Source of the DNA: Tessaracoccus coleopterorum
GTDB taxonomy: Bacteria; Actinomycetota; Actinomycetes; Propionibacteriales; Propionibacteriaceae
Length of the DNA: 64,000 bases
NCBI RefSeq assembly: GCF_011174705.1
Contig: NZ_JAANIJ010000001.1
Span: 3,410,001 to 3,474,000, forward strand
Direction of reading: 5' to 3'
Numbering within the stretch: position 1 is the stretch's first letter; the number at the start of each line of letters is the position of its first letter. Of the stretch, positions 52,232-62,121 are shown in pieces. The position numbers and the translations under genes were made by a program. The notes below the pieces were generated by a model, which worked only from the letters and a program-made list of their open reading frames with translations, made no database searches and had not been told where the DNA came from.

Positions 52232-54695
52232 GTGCCAAGCGGCAAGATGGCGATCGTGGAAACCGCAGTACGAACGCCGATGCAGATCTTCAACCTGCCC
52301 CAGCAACTGGTGGTGCCGCTATTCCAGCGGCCGTACGTGTGGGATGAACAGAATCAGTGGTCCCCGCTCTGGCAGGACATCCGCCGCCTCGTCGAGGCCC
52401 GGGAGCGGGATCCCTACGCTCAGCCGACCCACTTCCTCGGCGCGATCGTCGTGCAGGCCAACGACATGCAGCTGGGCCATCTTCCCGGCAGCAACATCAT
52501 CGACGGCCAGCAAAGGCTCACCACTCTCCAGCTCCTCATGGACGCCGCTGCCGGCGTGCTCAAGGAGAACGACCTCGATACCCTCGCCGGGCAGCTCGAA
52601 ACCCTGACCCACAACCAGATGAACTTCGTCGGGCCCGACGACTCGGCGCTGAAGGTTCGCCACACCAACAAGGACCGGGCCGCGTTCGACGAGGTCATGG
52701 AGGCCGAGCCGCCGGTCCCACACGAGGCATTGAAGCACTCGGGGTCGACCATTACCCGGGCCCACGGCTACTTCACCCGGATGGTCTCGGACTGGCTCGG
52801 TGACCCCGACTCCGAGGGTTTCTCGCGTCGCGCCGACAGCCTTGTCTCGGCGCTGCTCAATGGCCTGCAGTTGGTCGCGATCAATCTCACGGCGGCCGAG
52901 AACTCCCAGGAGATCTTCGAAACCCTCAACGCCCGCGGCACCCCGTTGACCGCGGCCGACCTGATCCGCAACTTCGTGTTTCAGAGGCTCGCGGCCGAAG
53001 GCGCCGACACGCGACGCGCGTACACCGAGGACTGGCCGTTCGAGAAGAGGTTCTGGGAGGACGAGCTCAGCGTAGGACGCAGTCTCGTGAGCCGCAGTTC
53101 GCTGTTCTTCAACCAGTGGCTCGTCTCCCGGGTGGGGGAGGAGGTCGGCCCCAGCAGACCTTCACCCGGTTCAAGGCCTATGTCGAGCACGACGGCAATC
53201 ACCGGATGACCGAACTGTTGCCGATCATCAAGGCGCAGGCCGATCTCTACGAGGCGTGGACCAAGGCTGCGAACGACACTGATCGGCAGCTCACCGTGGT
53301 GGAGATGGCCGTCTACCGGATGAAGGCAAACGGTATCGAGCTGCTCAAGCCCCTACTGATCTGGCTGCACTCGCCCGAACGGGACCTGCCCACACAGGTC
53401 ATCGACCGCGTCGTGGCCGCGGCCGAGAGCTGGCTCATGCGCCGCCTCATGCTGCGGCTCGCAGGTTCTGACCTCGGGCGCGTCGTCGCCGACGTGATCC
53501 GGGTCTTCAATCAGACACCTGCGGCAGATCTCGTGGACGGCGTCACCTCGTATCTCTCGCGCCTGGACGCCGTGAGCACCTACTGGCCCGGCGACGAGGA
53601 GATCAGGACGGCGCTCGCCACGGAAGGCGTGTACCGGCGCTTCCGGCGTGGCCGGCTGAGGGTCCTGCTTGAGGCGATCGAGAACGACTTCAGGGCGGGC
53701 ACCGACCAGCCGCAGGTCCCGCGAAGGGGATACCCCATCGAGCATGTCCTCCCGCAGGCATGGTCGGATCACTGGCCGGTCGAAGGGGAAGCTGCGGAGG
53801 CGGAGCGTGCCGCGCACGTCCACCGACTCGGCAACCTGACGCTGTTGACGAGGTCGCTCAACTCCAAGGTGTCCAACGCGGACTGGACCAGGAAGCGCGA
53901 GAAGCTGCGTCTGAACGACACCCTGCTGCTCAACAGCCGCCTACTCAACGGTGCCGGCGACGCAGCCTGGGACGAACAGCAGATCGACGCACGCACGCCC
54001 GCCCTGGTCGACGTCCTTCTCTCGACCTGGCCCGTGCCCGCCGGCCACACGGGAACCGTGGTCGATCCGCACAACAAGGTCAAGAGCGATTGGATCGAGG
54101 TCAAGCACCTCGTTGCTGCGGGCCTCCTCGCCCCGGGACCGTCCTCACGCCAGGTCCCGACGGACCCTGGAGGCACCGGCATGCGACCGTCCTCGCCGAC
54201 GGTCAGCTCGCGGTTGAGGGCCGGCACTTCGACTCGCCGTCAGGTGCGGGGAAGTTCGCAAAGGGCGGAGTGACCAACGGCTGGTCTTTCTGGAAGTTGG
54301 CCGACGGCCGTCGGCTGCTCGACGTCCGTTCGGCCTTCACCGGCAAGCACAATCCCAGCGAGCGCGCGGGCTACTTCGACTGGTCCGCGCTGCACACCAT
54401 CCTCGAATCGCTCCCGGCCGGTCACTGGACGACCTACGGCAGCCTGGCGGAAGTGATTGGCACCTCGCCCCAACCGCTCGGCGGTCACGTCGCTGGCTGC
54501 GGCCAATGCTCGAACGCCCACCGGATTCTGCAGCGTGACGGCTCCGTCTCTCCGGGCTTCGCATGGACGGATCCCGATGACACCCGCAGCCCGATCGACA
54601 TGCTGGAGGACGAGGGCCTGGTGTTCTCCAACGGCAAGGCCGACAAGGACCGCGAGTTGTCCGCAGACGATCTCGCCGCTCTGATCGACGACTGA
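52232..54695 (+). CDS. GmrSD-type DUF262/DUF1524 nuclease with RAMA and ATL domains
   Basis: About 821 residues. DUF262 (ParB-like NTPase) with VPLFQRPYVWDE and IIDGQQRLTTLQ; DUF1524 HNH nuclease with YPIEHVLPQAW (His), RLGNLTLLTRSLNSKVSN (Asn); then a RAMA-like domain (VKHLVAAGLLAPGTVL, HFDSPSGAGKFAKGGVTNGW); then an alkyltransferase-like DNA-binding domain (GHWTTYGSLAEVIGTSPQPL, NAHRILQRDG) in which the MGMT active-site PCHR is replaced by NAHR. GmrSD enzymes cut modified phage DNA; RAMA and ATL domains would read base modification. Frameshifts near 53155 and 54140. GTG 52232 or ATG 52247 start. Starts 70 bp after the UvrD-like gene, same strand. Confidence 0.85.
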
Positions 54696-54770
54696 CGAAG
54701 CTGCGAGTGATGGAGTCTGCGCCATCATCTGCGCCATCGCCCTCCCGGTGCGCTCGATGGAGGCCGGTGG

Positions 54771-55031
54771 GTGCTTACGATCGACAACGGAATGCCGTCA
54801 GTGCCGACTGGGACCATGGAGGTGTCGAGGGGAGAAGCGTTGAGGGAGATCGCTGAGGTTCCGTTCTCTCTGGCCGGGCTGCAGGTTGATGCCGTGGTCG
54901 AGGTCGAGACCTGGCTGCAGACCCAGGCGGAGCCCGAGTTCGCGCTGTGGTGGCGTCCGTCCGGCGCCCGGAGTGTTCGGGTGCGCAGCACCGCGCAGCT
55001 CACTGACTGCCTTGAGGGCTGTGGGGCCTGA
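54771..55031 (+). CDS. Small hypothetical protein
   Basis: 86 residues from GTG 54771: LTIDNGMPSVPTGTMEVSRG, then FSLAGLQVDAVVEVETWLQT and FALWWRPSGARSVRVRST. It looks protein-like (alternating charged and hydrophobic residues) but I recognise no family, and there is no good ribosome site. It may be the head of a longer frameshifted gene reaching about 55342. Confidence 0.35.
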   Translation: MLTIDNGMPSVPTGTMEVSRGEALREIAEVPFSLAGLQVDAVVEVETWLQTQAEPEFALWWRPSGARSVRVRSTAQLTDCLEGCGA

Positions 55032-55482
55032 CCGCCTGGGGGTGTTGGAGCGGGAGGGCGGGAGCCCGTGGGGCAGACGATGCGCGTCCGGGCGGTTTCG
55101 TCGTGGAAGTGACGGGGACGGTTGGGCGCAGCGCGTCACACCGATCGGCAGCCTTGGCCCGGACGGGTCCCCGTACCCGGGCCACCAACTCCGACAGTGC
55201 GAGCTTCTCTGGGACCTCGTTCTTGGAGGGGGAGAACATTCCCACGGCCTCGGGTGTCGCCCAGATCCTGTGGGGTTGGGTGTGCGGTGGCATTCTGCCG
55301 GCGGGCTATCAGCTGCGCGATGTCCTCGACCGTGGCGAATGACCATTTGCAGCCGCGGCTCGTCGAACTGCCCGGGCGACTCGTCGATCGGGTTCATGTG
55401 GTGTTGGACAGACTCCCAAAATGAGAATGTTCCGCCCCGGGATACTGGAGACAGTGAAGCCACGGAAAGGAAAGTTGACTTC
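55032..55482. other. No clear gene before the IS3 fragment
   Basis: Short frames only. A plus-strand frame ending ILWGWVCGGILPAGYQLRDV (stop at 55342) could be the tail of the small protein before it. The last 60 bases, with GGAAAGGAAAG before ATG 55483, belong to the leader of the IS3 fragment. Confidence 0.4.
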
Positions 55483-55755
55483 ATGCCAGCACCCGTAAGT
55501 ACCCCAGGAGTTGCGTGAACGCGCGATCCGGATGGCCCTGGACATCCTCGATGAAGACCCTAACGCCCGTGGCGTGTTCAACCGGATCGGTCACCAGCTC
55601 AACGTGTCTCCCGAGACCCTGCGCGGCTGGGTCCGGCAGGCCCAAACCGACGGCGGACAACGCCCCGGGACCACCACCGCTGACGCCCGCCGGATCGCCG
55701 AACTCGAACGCGAGAACCGTGAACTCCGACGCGCGAACACGATCTTGAAGTCGGC
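55483..55755 (+). pseudogene. IS3-family OrfA fragment
   Basis: After two single-base repairs near 55493 and 55503 it reads MPAPRKYPQELRERAIRMAL, then an HTH (FNRIGHQLNVSPETLRGWV) and the leucine zipper IAELERENRELRRANTILKS. The frame then leaves the family, and no orfB follows: the element is cut off by the integrase remnant. Confidence 0.8.
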
Positions 55756-55779
55756 CTCAGCTTATGTGGGTGATCGCTG

Positions 55780-56230
55780 TCAAGCGGTGGCTTGATCGAG
55801 GCCTTCGAGGAGGTTGGTGTAGATCTCGGCGCGGCGGGTTTGGCCTTTGGCGCAGGCGTCGTCTCGTTGGGCGATGAGGGTGGGCCGGTGCTGCTGGGTG
55901 GTGAAGAACATGGGGCAGGTTTCGCAGATCGTTTCGTAGCGGCAATCGAGCTCGACGGGCCGGCGGCAGTAGCCGTTGCCCAAGAGTCGTTTGTTGACCT
56001 CCGCATGCAGGGCGGTCATGGCTGGCCCGGCGGCCTCGGCGGGCAGGACGGGGATGGCGGGCTCAGCATCTTGGTAGAGGGCTTCGATCTTGCTGGTGAC
56101 TTGGAAGTACTGGTCGGCGACGGTGCGGTCACCGATGCGGGCGTAGACCATCGTCATCGACAAGTCGGCGTGGCCCAGTAGCGCGGCGATCGCTTCGAGG
56201 CTCATGCCGCGGTTGATGGCTTGGGTGGGG
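55780..56230 (-). pseudogene. Tyrosine recombinase C-terminal remnant
   Basis: QAINRGMSLEAIAALLGHAD then LSMTMVYARIGDRTVADQYF: the LGH histidine and catalytic Tyr of a tyrosine recombinase, followed by a Cys-rich tail (LDCRYETICETCPMFFTTQQ) seen in Tn554-like and related actinobacterial integrases. The N-terminal two-thirds, including the Arg residues, are missing at the IS256 boundary. It could be the former integrase of this island or of a smaller element in it. Confidence 0.75.
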
Positions 56231-57620
56231 GTCTGTCAAATTAACGGTGTATCTCATGGTTGTTTGACTCTCAGTATCGGCGGCCGGCGGAGAGCCGTCC
56301 GTCGAAGGTGATCTCGAACGCGTTCAGGGCACCCTTCCAGCGCTGCGTCCAACGGGCTCTGCCCTTCCCGGTGGGGTCCAGCGCCATCACAGCGAGGTAG
56401 ACGCACTTGAGCGCGGCCTGCTCGTTGGGGAAGTGCCCACGGGCCTTGACGGCCTTGCGGATCCTGGCGTTGACCGACTCGATCGCGTTGGTGGTACACA
56501 CGATCCGGCGGATCTCCTTGTCGAACTGCAGGAACGGAACGAACTCGGCCCACGCGTTCTCCCACAAGCGCACGATCGCCGGATATCGGGTGCCCCACTG
56601 CTCGGTGAACTCCAGGAACCGGTCCTCGGCCGCCGAGACGGTGTCAGCGGTGTAGATCGGCCGCAGCGCGCGGGCGATCTTGTCCCAGTCCTGCCTTGCC
56701 GCGTAACGGAACGACCCGCGGATCAGGTGGACCACGCAGGTCTGCACGATCGTTTGCGGCCACACGTTACCCACCGACTCGGGCAGCCCCTTCAGCCCGT
56801 CACACACCAGCATCAACACGTCCGTCACGCCACGGTTCTTGATCTCGGTCAGCACCTGCTGCCAGTACTTCGCGCCCTCGCCGCCGTCACCGGCCCACAG
56901 CCCGAGGATGTCGCGGTTCCCGTCGACAGTGACCGCCAACGCGACGTAGATCGGCCGGTTCGCGACCTGCCCGTCACGGACCTTCACATGGATCGCGTCG
57001 ATGAACACCACCGGATACACCGGGTCCAGTGGTCGGTTCTGCCACTCGCCCATCGAGTCCAGGACCTTGTCGGTGATCGTCGAGATCGTGGTCTTCGACA
57101 CCTCAGAGCCATAAACATCGGCCAGATGCGCCGCGATGTCGCCATGGGTCAGCCCGCGAGCCGACAGCGACAACACCACGTCCTCGATCGCCCCAGACGC
57201 CGTTGCCGCTTCGCCACCACGACCGGCTCAAACGACCCGGCCCGATCCCGAGGCACAGCGATCTCGACCGGGCCGGCCTTCGTCAGCACCGTCTTCGACC
57301 GCGTCCCGTTACGGGCATTGTCGCTGCCCTCGACCCGCTCGTGCTTGTCGTAGCCCAGATGCGCGGTCATCTCGCCCTCCAGTGCCGACTCCAGGACCAG
57401 CTTGGTCAGCTGCGCCAGCAACCCGCCCTCGCCCTCCACCGACAGCCCCAGCCGCTGCGCGTCGCCCACGAGCTGCGCCACCAAATCCTTGTCCACCAGC
57501 GGGGCCGTTCCCGTCGCCGTCACCTCGTCACCCTCCATCACGACCGCCTCAGCGACCGGCTCAACCTGCATCCTCATCGGGTACCTCCTACATCGGAGTT
57601 ACACCGGAAAACGTACAGTC
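56231..57620 (-). mobile_element. IS256-family insertion sequence
   Basis: About 1,390 bp. Left end GTCTGTCAAATTAACGGTGT and the complement of the right end GACTGTACGTTTTCCGGTGT are imperfect inverted repeats. The flanks show no matching 8-9 bp duplication: an integrase tail on the left and an HNH tail on the right, so DNA beside the element has been deleted or exchanged. Confidence 0.85.
56271..57577 (-). CDS. IS256 (Mutator-type) transposase
   Basis: About 436 residues. Catalytic Asp in VVFIDAIHVKVRDG, second Asp in LMLVCDGLKGLPES, Glu in TTNAIESVNARIRK, plus the C/D(2)H-like CVVHLIRGSFRY. GTACCTCC complement gives an AGGAGGTAC ribosome site before ATG 57577. One frameshift near 57185 (one base) separates the first 135 residues. 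Confidence 0.92.
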
Positions 57621-57780
57621 CCGCGATTGGGCCGATCACGTCGTTCACTGGAGCCGCGGCGGCCGCACCGAGCTTACCAACGGCCAGATGCTGTGCCGGG
57701 AGCACCGGAATGGCAAGGCTCACAAGATGCCGAGCCGCCTCTACCGTTGGCACCTGGCGCGATGTCGCTGGCGCTACTAG
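57621..57780 (+). pseudogene. HNH endonuclease C-terminal remnant
   Basis: WADHVVHWSRGGRTELTNGQ then MLCREHRNGKAHKMPSRLYR, ending at TAG 57778. This is the end of an HNH nuclease (DH...N...H spacing) whose beginning is lost under the IS256 right end. It closes the island. Confidence 0.7.
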
Positions 57781-57839
57781 CGGGATCCCTCCGCCCGGCG
57801 ACGGGAGGGTGAGACCGGGGCCTGGCTACTCTGGCCCCC

Positions 57840-58571
57840 ATGACTCGTGATGGAAGGCCCTCCAGGCTCAAGGATCTCCGACTCTTCGGTGCAGACGCCA
57901 AGAGACCGGGCATCGCCGAAGCGACAGCATTCGGGCGGCGCCTGGCATGGTGGCTGAACGGCGAGGAGTTCGCGATCGGCCACGAGCCCGCCTCTACGTC
58001 ACGTTCGACCCCGCTCTGCCCGAGGGCAGCCTGGAGGCCAAGCCGCAGAGGTTCACCCGGACGACTGGTGGTTTCGGGAGGTGTCGGTCGGCGTGCCCGG
58101 CGACTTCCCCGGTGACGACGACGCAGCTGTCGCTAGTGCAGGCATCATCGCCGCCCTGCGGATGCTGCGACCCGACCAGACCGAGCTCGTCGAGCGTGCC
58201 GCGCAGACCGTTGCCACGGAGGGCGAGCGCTGCCGGTTCCTGCTGCGCGTCAAGGAAGGGGCCAAGGACATCCTGGAGATCTCCACCACGATCGGCACCT
58301 GGCCTGAGCCTTCTCTGTTGTACGCGGGCGTCGTCGACAAGGCGACGGGAAGCTATCGTGAGGCGCCTCCGGTGGAGTTGGGGTTCTACGACGACGGGGT
58401 CCTGTTGGCCGGCAAGGTCAAGGTGGCGCGGCGTGGCGTCGATCTCGTCCCGCGCACCTCAACTCCCGGCGGATGGTGGCCGACCGGCACGGCGGGGGAG
58501 TCGCCTGGCACATCGACAACTTCGTCGAGGCGCAACGCCCTGCGATATCGGGCCTGTTGAAGTTCAGGTGA
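57840..58571 (+). CDS. Conserved hypothetical protein
   Basis: About 243 residues: MTRDGRPSRLKDLRLFGADA, AFGRRLAWWLNGEEF, VSVGVPGDFPGDDD, ELVERAAQTVATEGERCRF, LELGFYDDGVLLAGKVKVA-like, ending PAISGLLKFR. No motif I know. Two to three single-base shifts (about 57990, 58060, 58460). ATG 57840 has no strong ribosome site. Codon use is like the chromosomal genes, so I take it as the first gene past the island. Confidence 0.55.
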
Positions 58572-58637
58572 CCGCCGCAGGCCGTTGTCAGGGCCCCGGC
58601 CTCGACTGAGGATCCGCGGGTGCGGAGGAGGCTTCGG

Positions 58638-59190
58638 TCAGCCTGCCGTCGCCGGTGCAGGTGGGCGCACCGGGCAGGCAACCTGCCCCGGAGCCGCCCG
58701 ACGAGCGCCACGCCCGTCAGGATCAGGGCGCCAAGGGCGAGGAAGGGCTGCAGTGGGGCGAACCAGGTGATCGCACCGGAGTAGCCGAGCGCCAGCAGGG
58801 CGATCTTGTTGCACACCGGGCACCCGACGGCGAACCAGGCCAGGATGCCGCCGGCCATCCCCATCCGGCTGCCCGGGGATGCGGTTCCTCCTCGTCGGCT
58901 GCTGTCGCCGCTGCGCCGCCGGGGCGCTTGCGCACGTAGGTGGCGATCAGCATCCCCGAGAGCGCCGAGGTGACCAGCCAGACGGGGTAGTTCCACCACA
59001 CCGGCGCGATCTCCCGCCCGAACACCGGATTGGGGATCAGGACGGTCGCCGTGCCGATGACCAGCGCGACGACCACGCCGGAGACGATCGCCGCCCGGGC
59101 CTGGCTACCGGTCCAGAGCCTCAGTGCCCGGCCCGCGAGCCGGAGGCTCTCGCCCAGGTGCTGTGCCGACGGGCGCGAAAGGAAGGGCAT
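58638..59190 (-). CDS. Membrane protein with CPVC motif
   Basis: About 184 residues with four to five hydrophobic helices (AAIVSGVVVALVIGTATVLI, VWLVTSALSGMLIATYV, GILAWFAVGC, FLALGALILTGVALVG). GCPVCNKIALLALGYSGAIT places a CxxC at a membrane face, suggesting thiol chemistry. Lies 19 bp after the rhodanese gene on the same strand, so the pair are probably one operon and may move or sense sulfur. One to two single-base shifts (about 58710, 58865). Confidence 0.65.
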
Positions 59191-59209
59191 GCGGACGGTC
59201 CTCTCGCGA

Positions 59210-59575
59210 TCAGGCGGTGACGATGTCAAGGCCGGTGGCGTCGGATGCCGCCTGCAGCCCGCCGGCGTCGCTGACGTGCTCGAAGCCGAGGTCTTCCATG
59301 ATCCCCACCGCCTTGCTGGAGCGGTTGCCTGAGCGGCAGTAGACGACATAGTCGCCCGCCGGGTCGAGGGTGGAGATCTCCTGCTCGAAGGCGCCCGAGT
59401 TCAGGTCGACGTTCACGGCGCCCTCCAGGTGCCCGGAGCCGAACTCGTCGGGCGTCCTGACGTCGACGATGACCGTGTCGGCCCCGACCGCCAGCGGCTC
59501 GGGGGCGCTGCACGCGGACAGCGCGACGGTGGAGAGAAGGAACAGCACGGCAAGGAGGGCGCGGACGCGGGTCAT
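59210..59575 (-). CDS. Rhodanese-domain lipoprotein
   Basis: 121 residues, intact. Signal peptide with lipobox LSAC (RALLAVLFLLSTVALSAC), then one rhodanese domain: VIVDVRTPDEFGSGHLEGAV and the active-site loop VVYCRSGNRS with catalytic Cys. A surface-anchored sulfurtransferase. A CsoR/CstR-like palindrome lies 24 bp upstream and would control it together with the membrane protein. Confidence 0.88.
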   Translation of the reverse strand: MTRVRALLAVLFLLSTVALSACSAPEPLAVGADTVIVDVRTPDEFGSGHLEGAVNVDLNSGAFEQEISTLDPAGDYVVYCRSGNRSSKAVGIMEDLGFEHVSDAGGLQAASDATGLDIVTA

Positions 59576-59598
59576 GGTTCACCTCAGGAGAGCGGTCA

Positions 59599-59615
59599 GA
59601 TACCCCCAGGGTATC
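59599..59615 (-). promoter_or_regulatory. CsoR/CstR-like operator
   Basis: GATACCC-CCA-GGGTATC, a perfect 7-3-7 palindrome just before the rhodanese gene. Persulfide-sensing CstR and copper-sensing CsoR bind sites of this kind, and a rhodanese target favours the persulfide sensor. No csoR/cstR gene is in the window. Confidence 0.6.
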
Positions 59616-59693
59616 GGAACGGCAGCGTGTCCGCGAACCGGCCGCGGCCCGCAATCCGATCGAGCCCGCTCCCGTGGGCGTAGGTTGACCGAC

Positions 59694-59974
59694 ATGTTCA
59701 TCCTGATGTCCGTGCATCACCCACACCCGAGCACCGCGGGGCGCTGATCGCATCGATGCACCGGTACGGTGCCGCGATCGTGGGCAGGCCGGGGTTGGTG
59801 TCGGTGCACACCCTCGAGGATGTGGGCTCCGAACGTCTCGTCGGGTTGGCGATCTTCGAGTCGGAGGCCGACTTCGAGGCTCTCGCCCCGGTCGCCCGCG
59901 CCGCGGTGGCCGACGACCCGTTCGAGGTCTGGGAGAGGCAACCGATCGAGGGGTTGCGACTCACCGATGTCTAG
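59694..59974 (+). CDS. Dimeric alpha/beta-barrel (monooxygenase-like) protein
   Basis: About 94 residues: MFILMSVHHP, then GALIASMHRYGAAIVGRPGL, VSVHTLEDVGSERLVGLAIF and SEADFEAL, a pattern like the small antibiotic-biosynthesis-monooxygenase/ABM fold. Function unknown. One frameshift near 59730 (a lost C). Transcribed away from the rhodanese operon, sharing its promoter region. Confidence 0.55.
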
Positions 59975-60043
59975 TGTTTGGTGTCAGAGGTTGGTTGGTG
60001 CGCAAGGCGTGGGGCAAGGGCATCGGCGCCACCGTCCACCTGA

Positions 60044-61038
60044 TCATCGCCAAGGGGGTAGCCGCCGACCCACAAGACTCCTTTCCGTGATGATGCCCGG
60101 TGGGCCGCTATGGCTCCTCGTGGGGCCCCGTTGGAGGGCGGGGAGGTCGTCATGGGCGAGCTGGTTCCACGTCCGTTCGCCGAGCCGGGTGAAGATGAAT
60201 GCGGCGGCCGCAGATCCGAGGATGACGGCCACCAGGGCAGCGAGGATCACGAACTGCCACCCGCCGGTGACGAACATCGCGGTGGGGATGAGGGCGAGCG
60301 CCGCCGTGATCAGCGTGTTCACGCCGGAGCGGGCGGCCCGGGTCTGGGCCTCGGCGCGGGCCACCCGCTTCGCAACGGACGCCTCCTCCTGCGCTCGGCG
60401 GGCCGGGTCGACGGTGAAGCCGTAGCGCTGGCCGAGGCGCGACAGGCTGACCGCGTCGGGAGGCCGGGCCGGATCGCCTCCCACTGCGCCAGAGCGCTCA
60501 TCCCAGCCCGGTATCCCTCTGCCGTGGCGTCGTCCCACCGGCCGAACTCGATGGCGCCCGCGTCGAGCAGGCCCTCGTTGATCAGAGCCTTCTGAACCGC
60601 CTCGACCGGCACGGGGAACGTCGGACCGACCTTGTCGTGATGGTCAACGGTGGCGGCGATCGCCAGGTCGGAGAGCCGGATCCGGTTGTGTAGCGGAGAG
60701 ATCACCTGCGGGTAGGGGAGCCGCCGGCCGACCTGCATGCCGGTGAAGGACTCGACCGCCCCGACCACCTTCTCGGCCGCCTTGGCGGCCAGGTCGGTGA
60801 AGACGGAGACGGCCGGATGCGTGCCGGGAGCCTCGATCTTCCGGCTGCTGAGCGCGACCTCGGGCCAGGGGACCGGCAGGTCTGCGAACAGCCCCCGTAG
60901 CTGGGTTTCATCCTCGGCGGCCAGCGCCTGCTCGACCCGTCGCAGGAACGTGGCCTCGTCCATCCGGCCGGCGACGCGGTGCTGCGTCAAGGCCTCGACG
61001 GCCTCGTCGCGGTCTGCGTCGGAGATCCTGACGGACAC
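60044..61038 (-). CDS. DUF1707 (SHOCT-like) membrane protein
   Basis: About 332 residues after one repair near 60470. N-terminal DUF1707 domain RISDADRDEAVEALTQHRVA then GRMDEATFLRRVEQALAAED, common at the head of actinobacterial regulatory membrane proteins. A middle region (VGRRLPYPQVISPLHNRIRL) and a C-terminal pair of helices (TLITAALALIPTAMFVTGG, FVILAALVAVILGSAAAAFI). Function unknown. 59975-60043 in front of its stop has no gene. Confidence 0.72.
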
Positions 61039-61304
61039 TGAATCCTCCCTGCTCTGGCACGGACAGGATCAATCGTGCCACCCGCCCAGCCGGTCGGCCA
61101 CCATGCCGGGGTCTGGTCCCGCTGCAATGCCTGGCTTCTGTGGGTTTCGGGAGTGTCGCGGGGCCACCAACTCCTCAGCGGTCAGCCACGGTGGTCAAGT
61201 GATACTTTTGCCCGGTCCGTGCAGCAGATGGAGGAGGTGAGACCCGTGATTGTTTCGACGTGGGTGCTCCTCTCTGGAGTCACGGTCGGGCGATAGGTCG
61301 TCCG

Positions 61305-61328
61305 GGAGCGCCCACCCCTCGGCGCTCC
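61305..61328 (+). promoter_or_regulatory. Leader hairpin before the hydrolase gene
   Basis: GGAGCGCC, an 8-base loop, and GGCGCTCC, ending 17 bases before the ATG. A 22-codon frame starts ATG 61230 and ends TAG just before it. Whether the hairpin or peptide regulates anything is unknown. Confidence 0.35.
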
Positions 61329-61345
61329 ATCCGAAAGGCACGACC

Positions 61346-62095
61346 ATGCACCTCACCTTCACCTCTGATCCAACACTCCACGACGGCGTCGTCGAGCGGG
61401 AGTTCACCCTTGACGACATCCCAGGAATCCTCTGGTTGCCCGAGGAGGTCTCGACCCCTCGACCGCTGATCCTGCTCGGCAACCCGGGCGACCTGGGCCG
61501 GATGTATCCCCGGCTGGCCGCCCGCGCACGGCAGTGCGTCATCGACGGCTACGCCGCAGCCACCCTCGAGCTCCCGGGAAGCGGCACCCGCCCGCGGCAG
61601 GCCGCCCTCGAGGAGGCGCGGACCGAGCTCCGCGGTGCGGTCATGGCGGGTGAGAAGGTCACCGCCGACGTGACCGACCGCCTCGTACTACCCATCGTCG
61701 AGCAGGCGGTGCCCGAGCTGCGGGCCCTGATCGACGCACTGCTGGCGGTGCCCGGGGTCCGCGGGCCGGTCGGCTACTCGGGCGGCGTGCTCTCGATCGG
61801 TGTCCGGCTCGCGGTCGTGGAGCCGCGCATCGTCGCAGTGGGTTTGTTCGCCGGCAGCTGGATCCCGCAGAGCATCACCGAGGAGGCGCGTCGGATCACG
61901 ATCCCGGTGCACGTCCTTCTCCAGTGGGACGACGAGGGCAACGACAGGCAGCAGGCGCTCGACCTGTTCGACGCGATCGGCTCGCACCACAAGACGCTCC
62001 AGGCCAACATGGGCGGACACACCGGCGTTCCGGGGCACGCGGGTGAGGATGCGGCCAGGTTCTTCGACCGGCATCTGCAGGGCCCCGCCGTGTGA
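61346..62095 (+). CDS. Alpha/beta-hydrolase family protein
   Basis: 249 residues, intact. PRPLILLGNPGDLG (oxyanion region), VGYSGGVLSIGVRLAV (G-x-S-x-G nucleophile elbow as GYSGG), ITIPVHVLLQWDDEGND (acid Asp) and ANMGGHTGVPGH (His). The fold is clear; substrate unknown. AAAGG about eight bases upstream supports ATG 61346. A 307-base leader (61039-61345) holds no other supported gene. It converges with the thioesterase gene. Confidence 0.8.
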   Translation: MHLTFTSDPTLHDGVVEREFTLDDIPGILWLPEEVSTPRPLILLGNPGDLGRMYPRLAARARQCVIDGYAAATLELPGSGTRPRQAALEEARTELRGAVMAGEKVTADVTDRLVLPIVEQAVPELRALIDALLAVPGVRGPVGYSGGVLSIGVRLAVVEPRIVAVGLFAGSWIPQSITEEARRITIPVHVLLQWDDEGNDRQQALDLFDAIGSHHKTLQANMGGHTGVPGHAGEDAARFFDRHLQGPAV

Positions 62096-62121
62096 CGGTG
62101 CCGCGGCCGTCGGTTTCCCCG

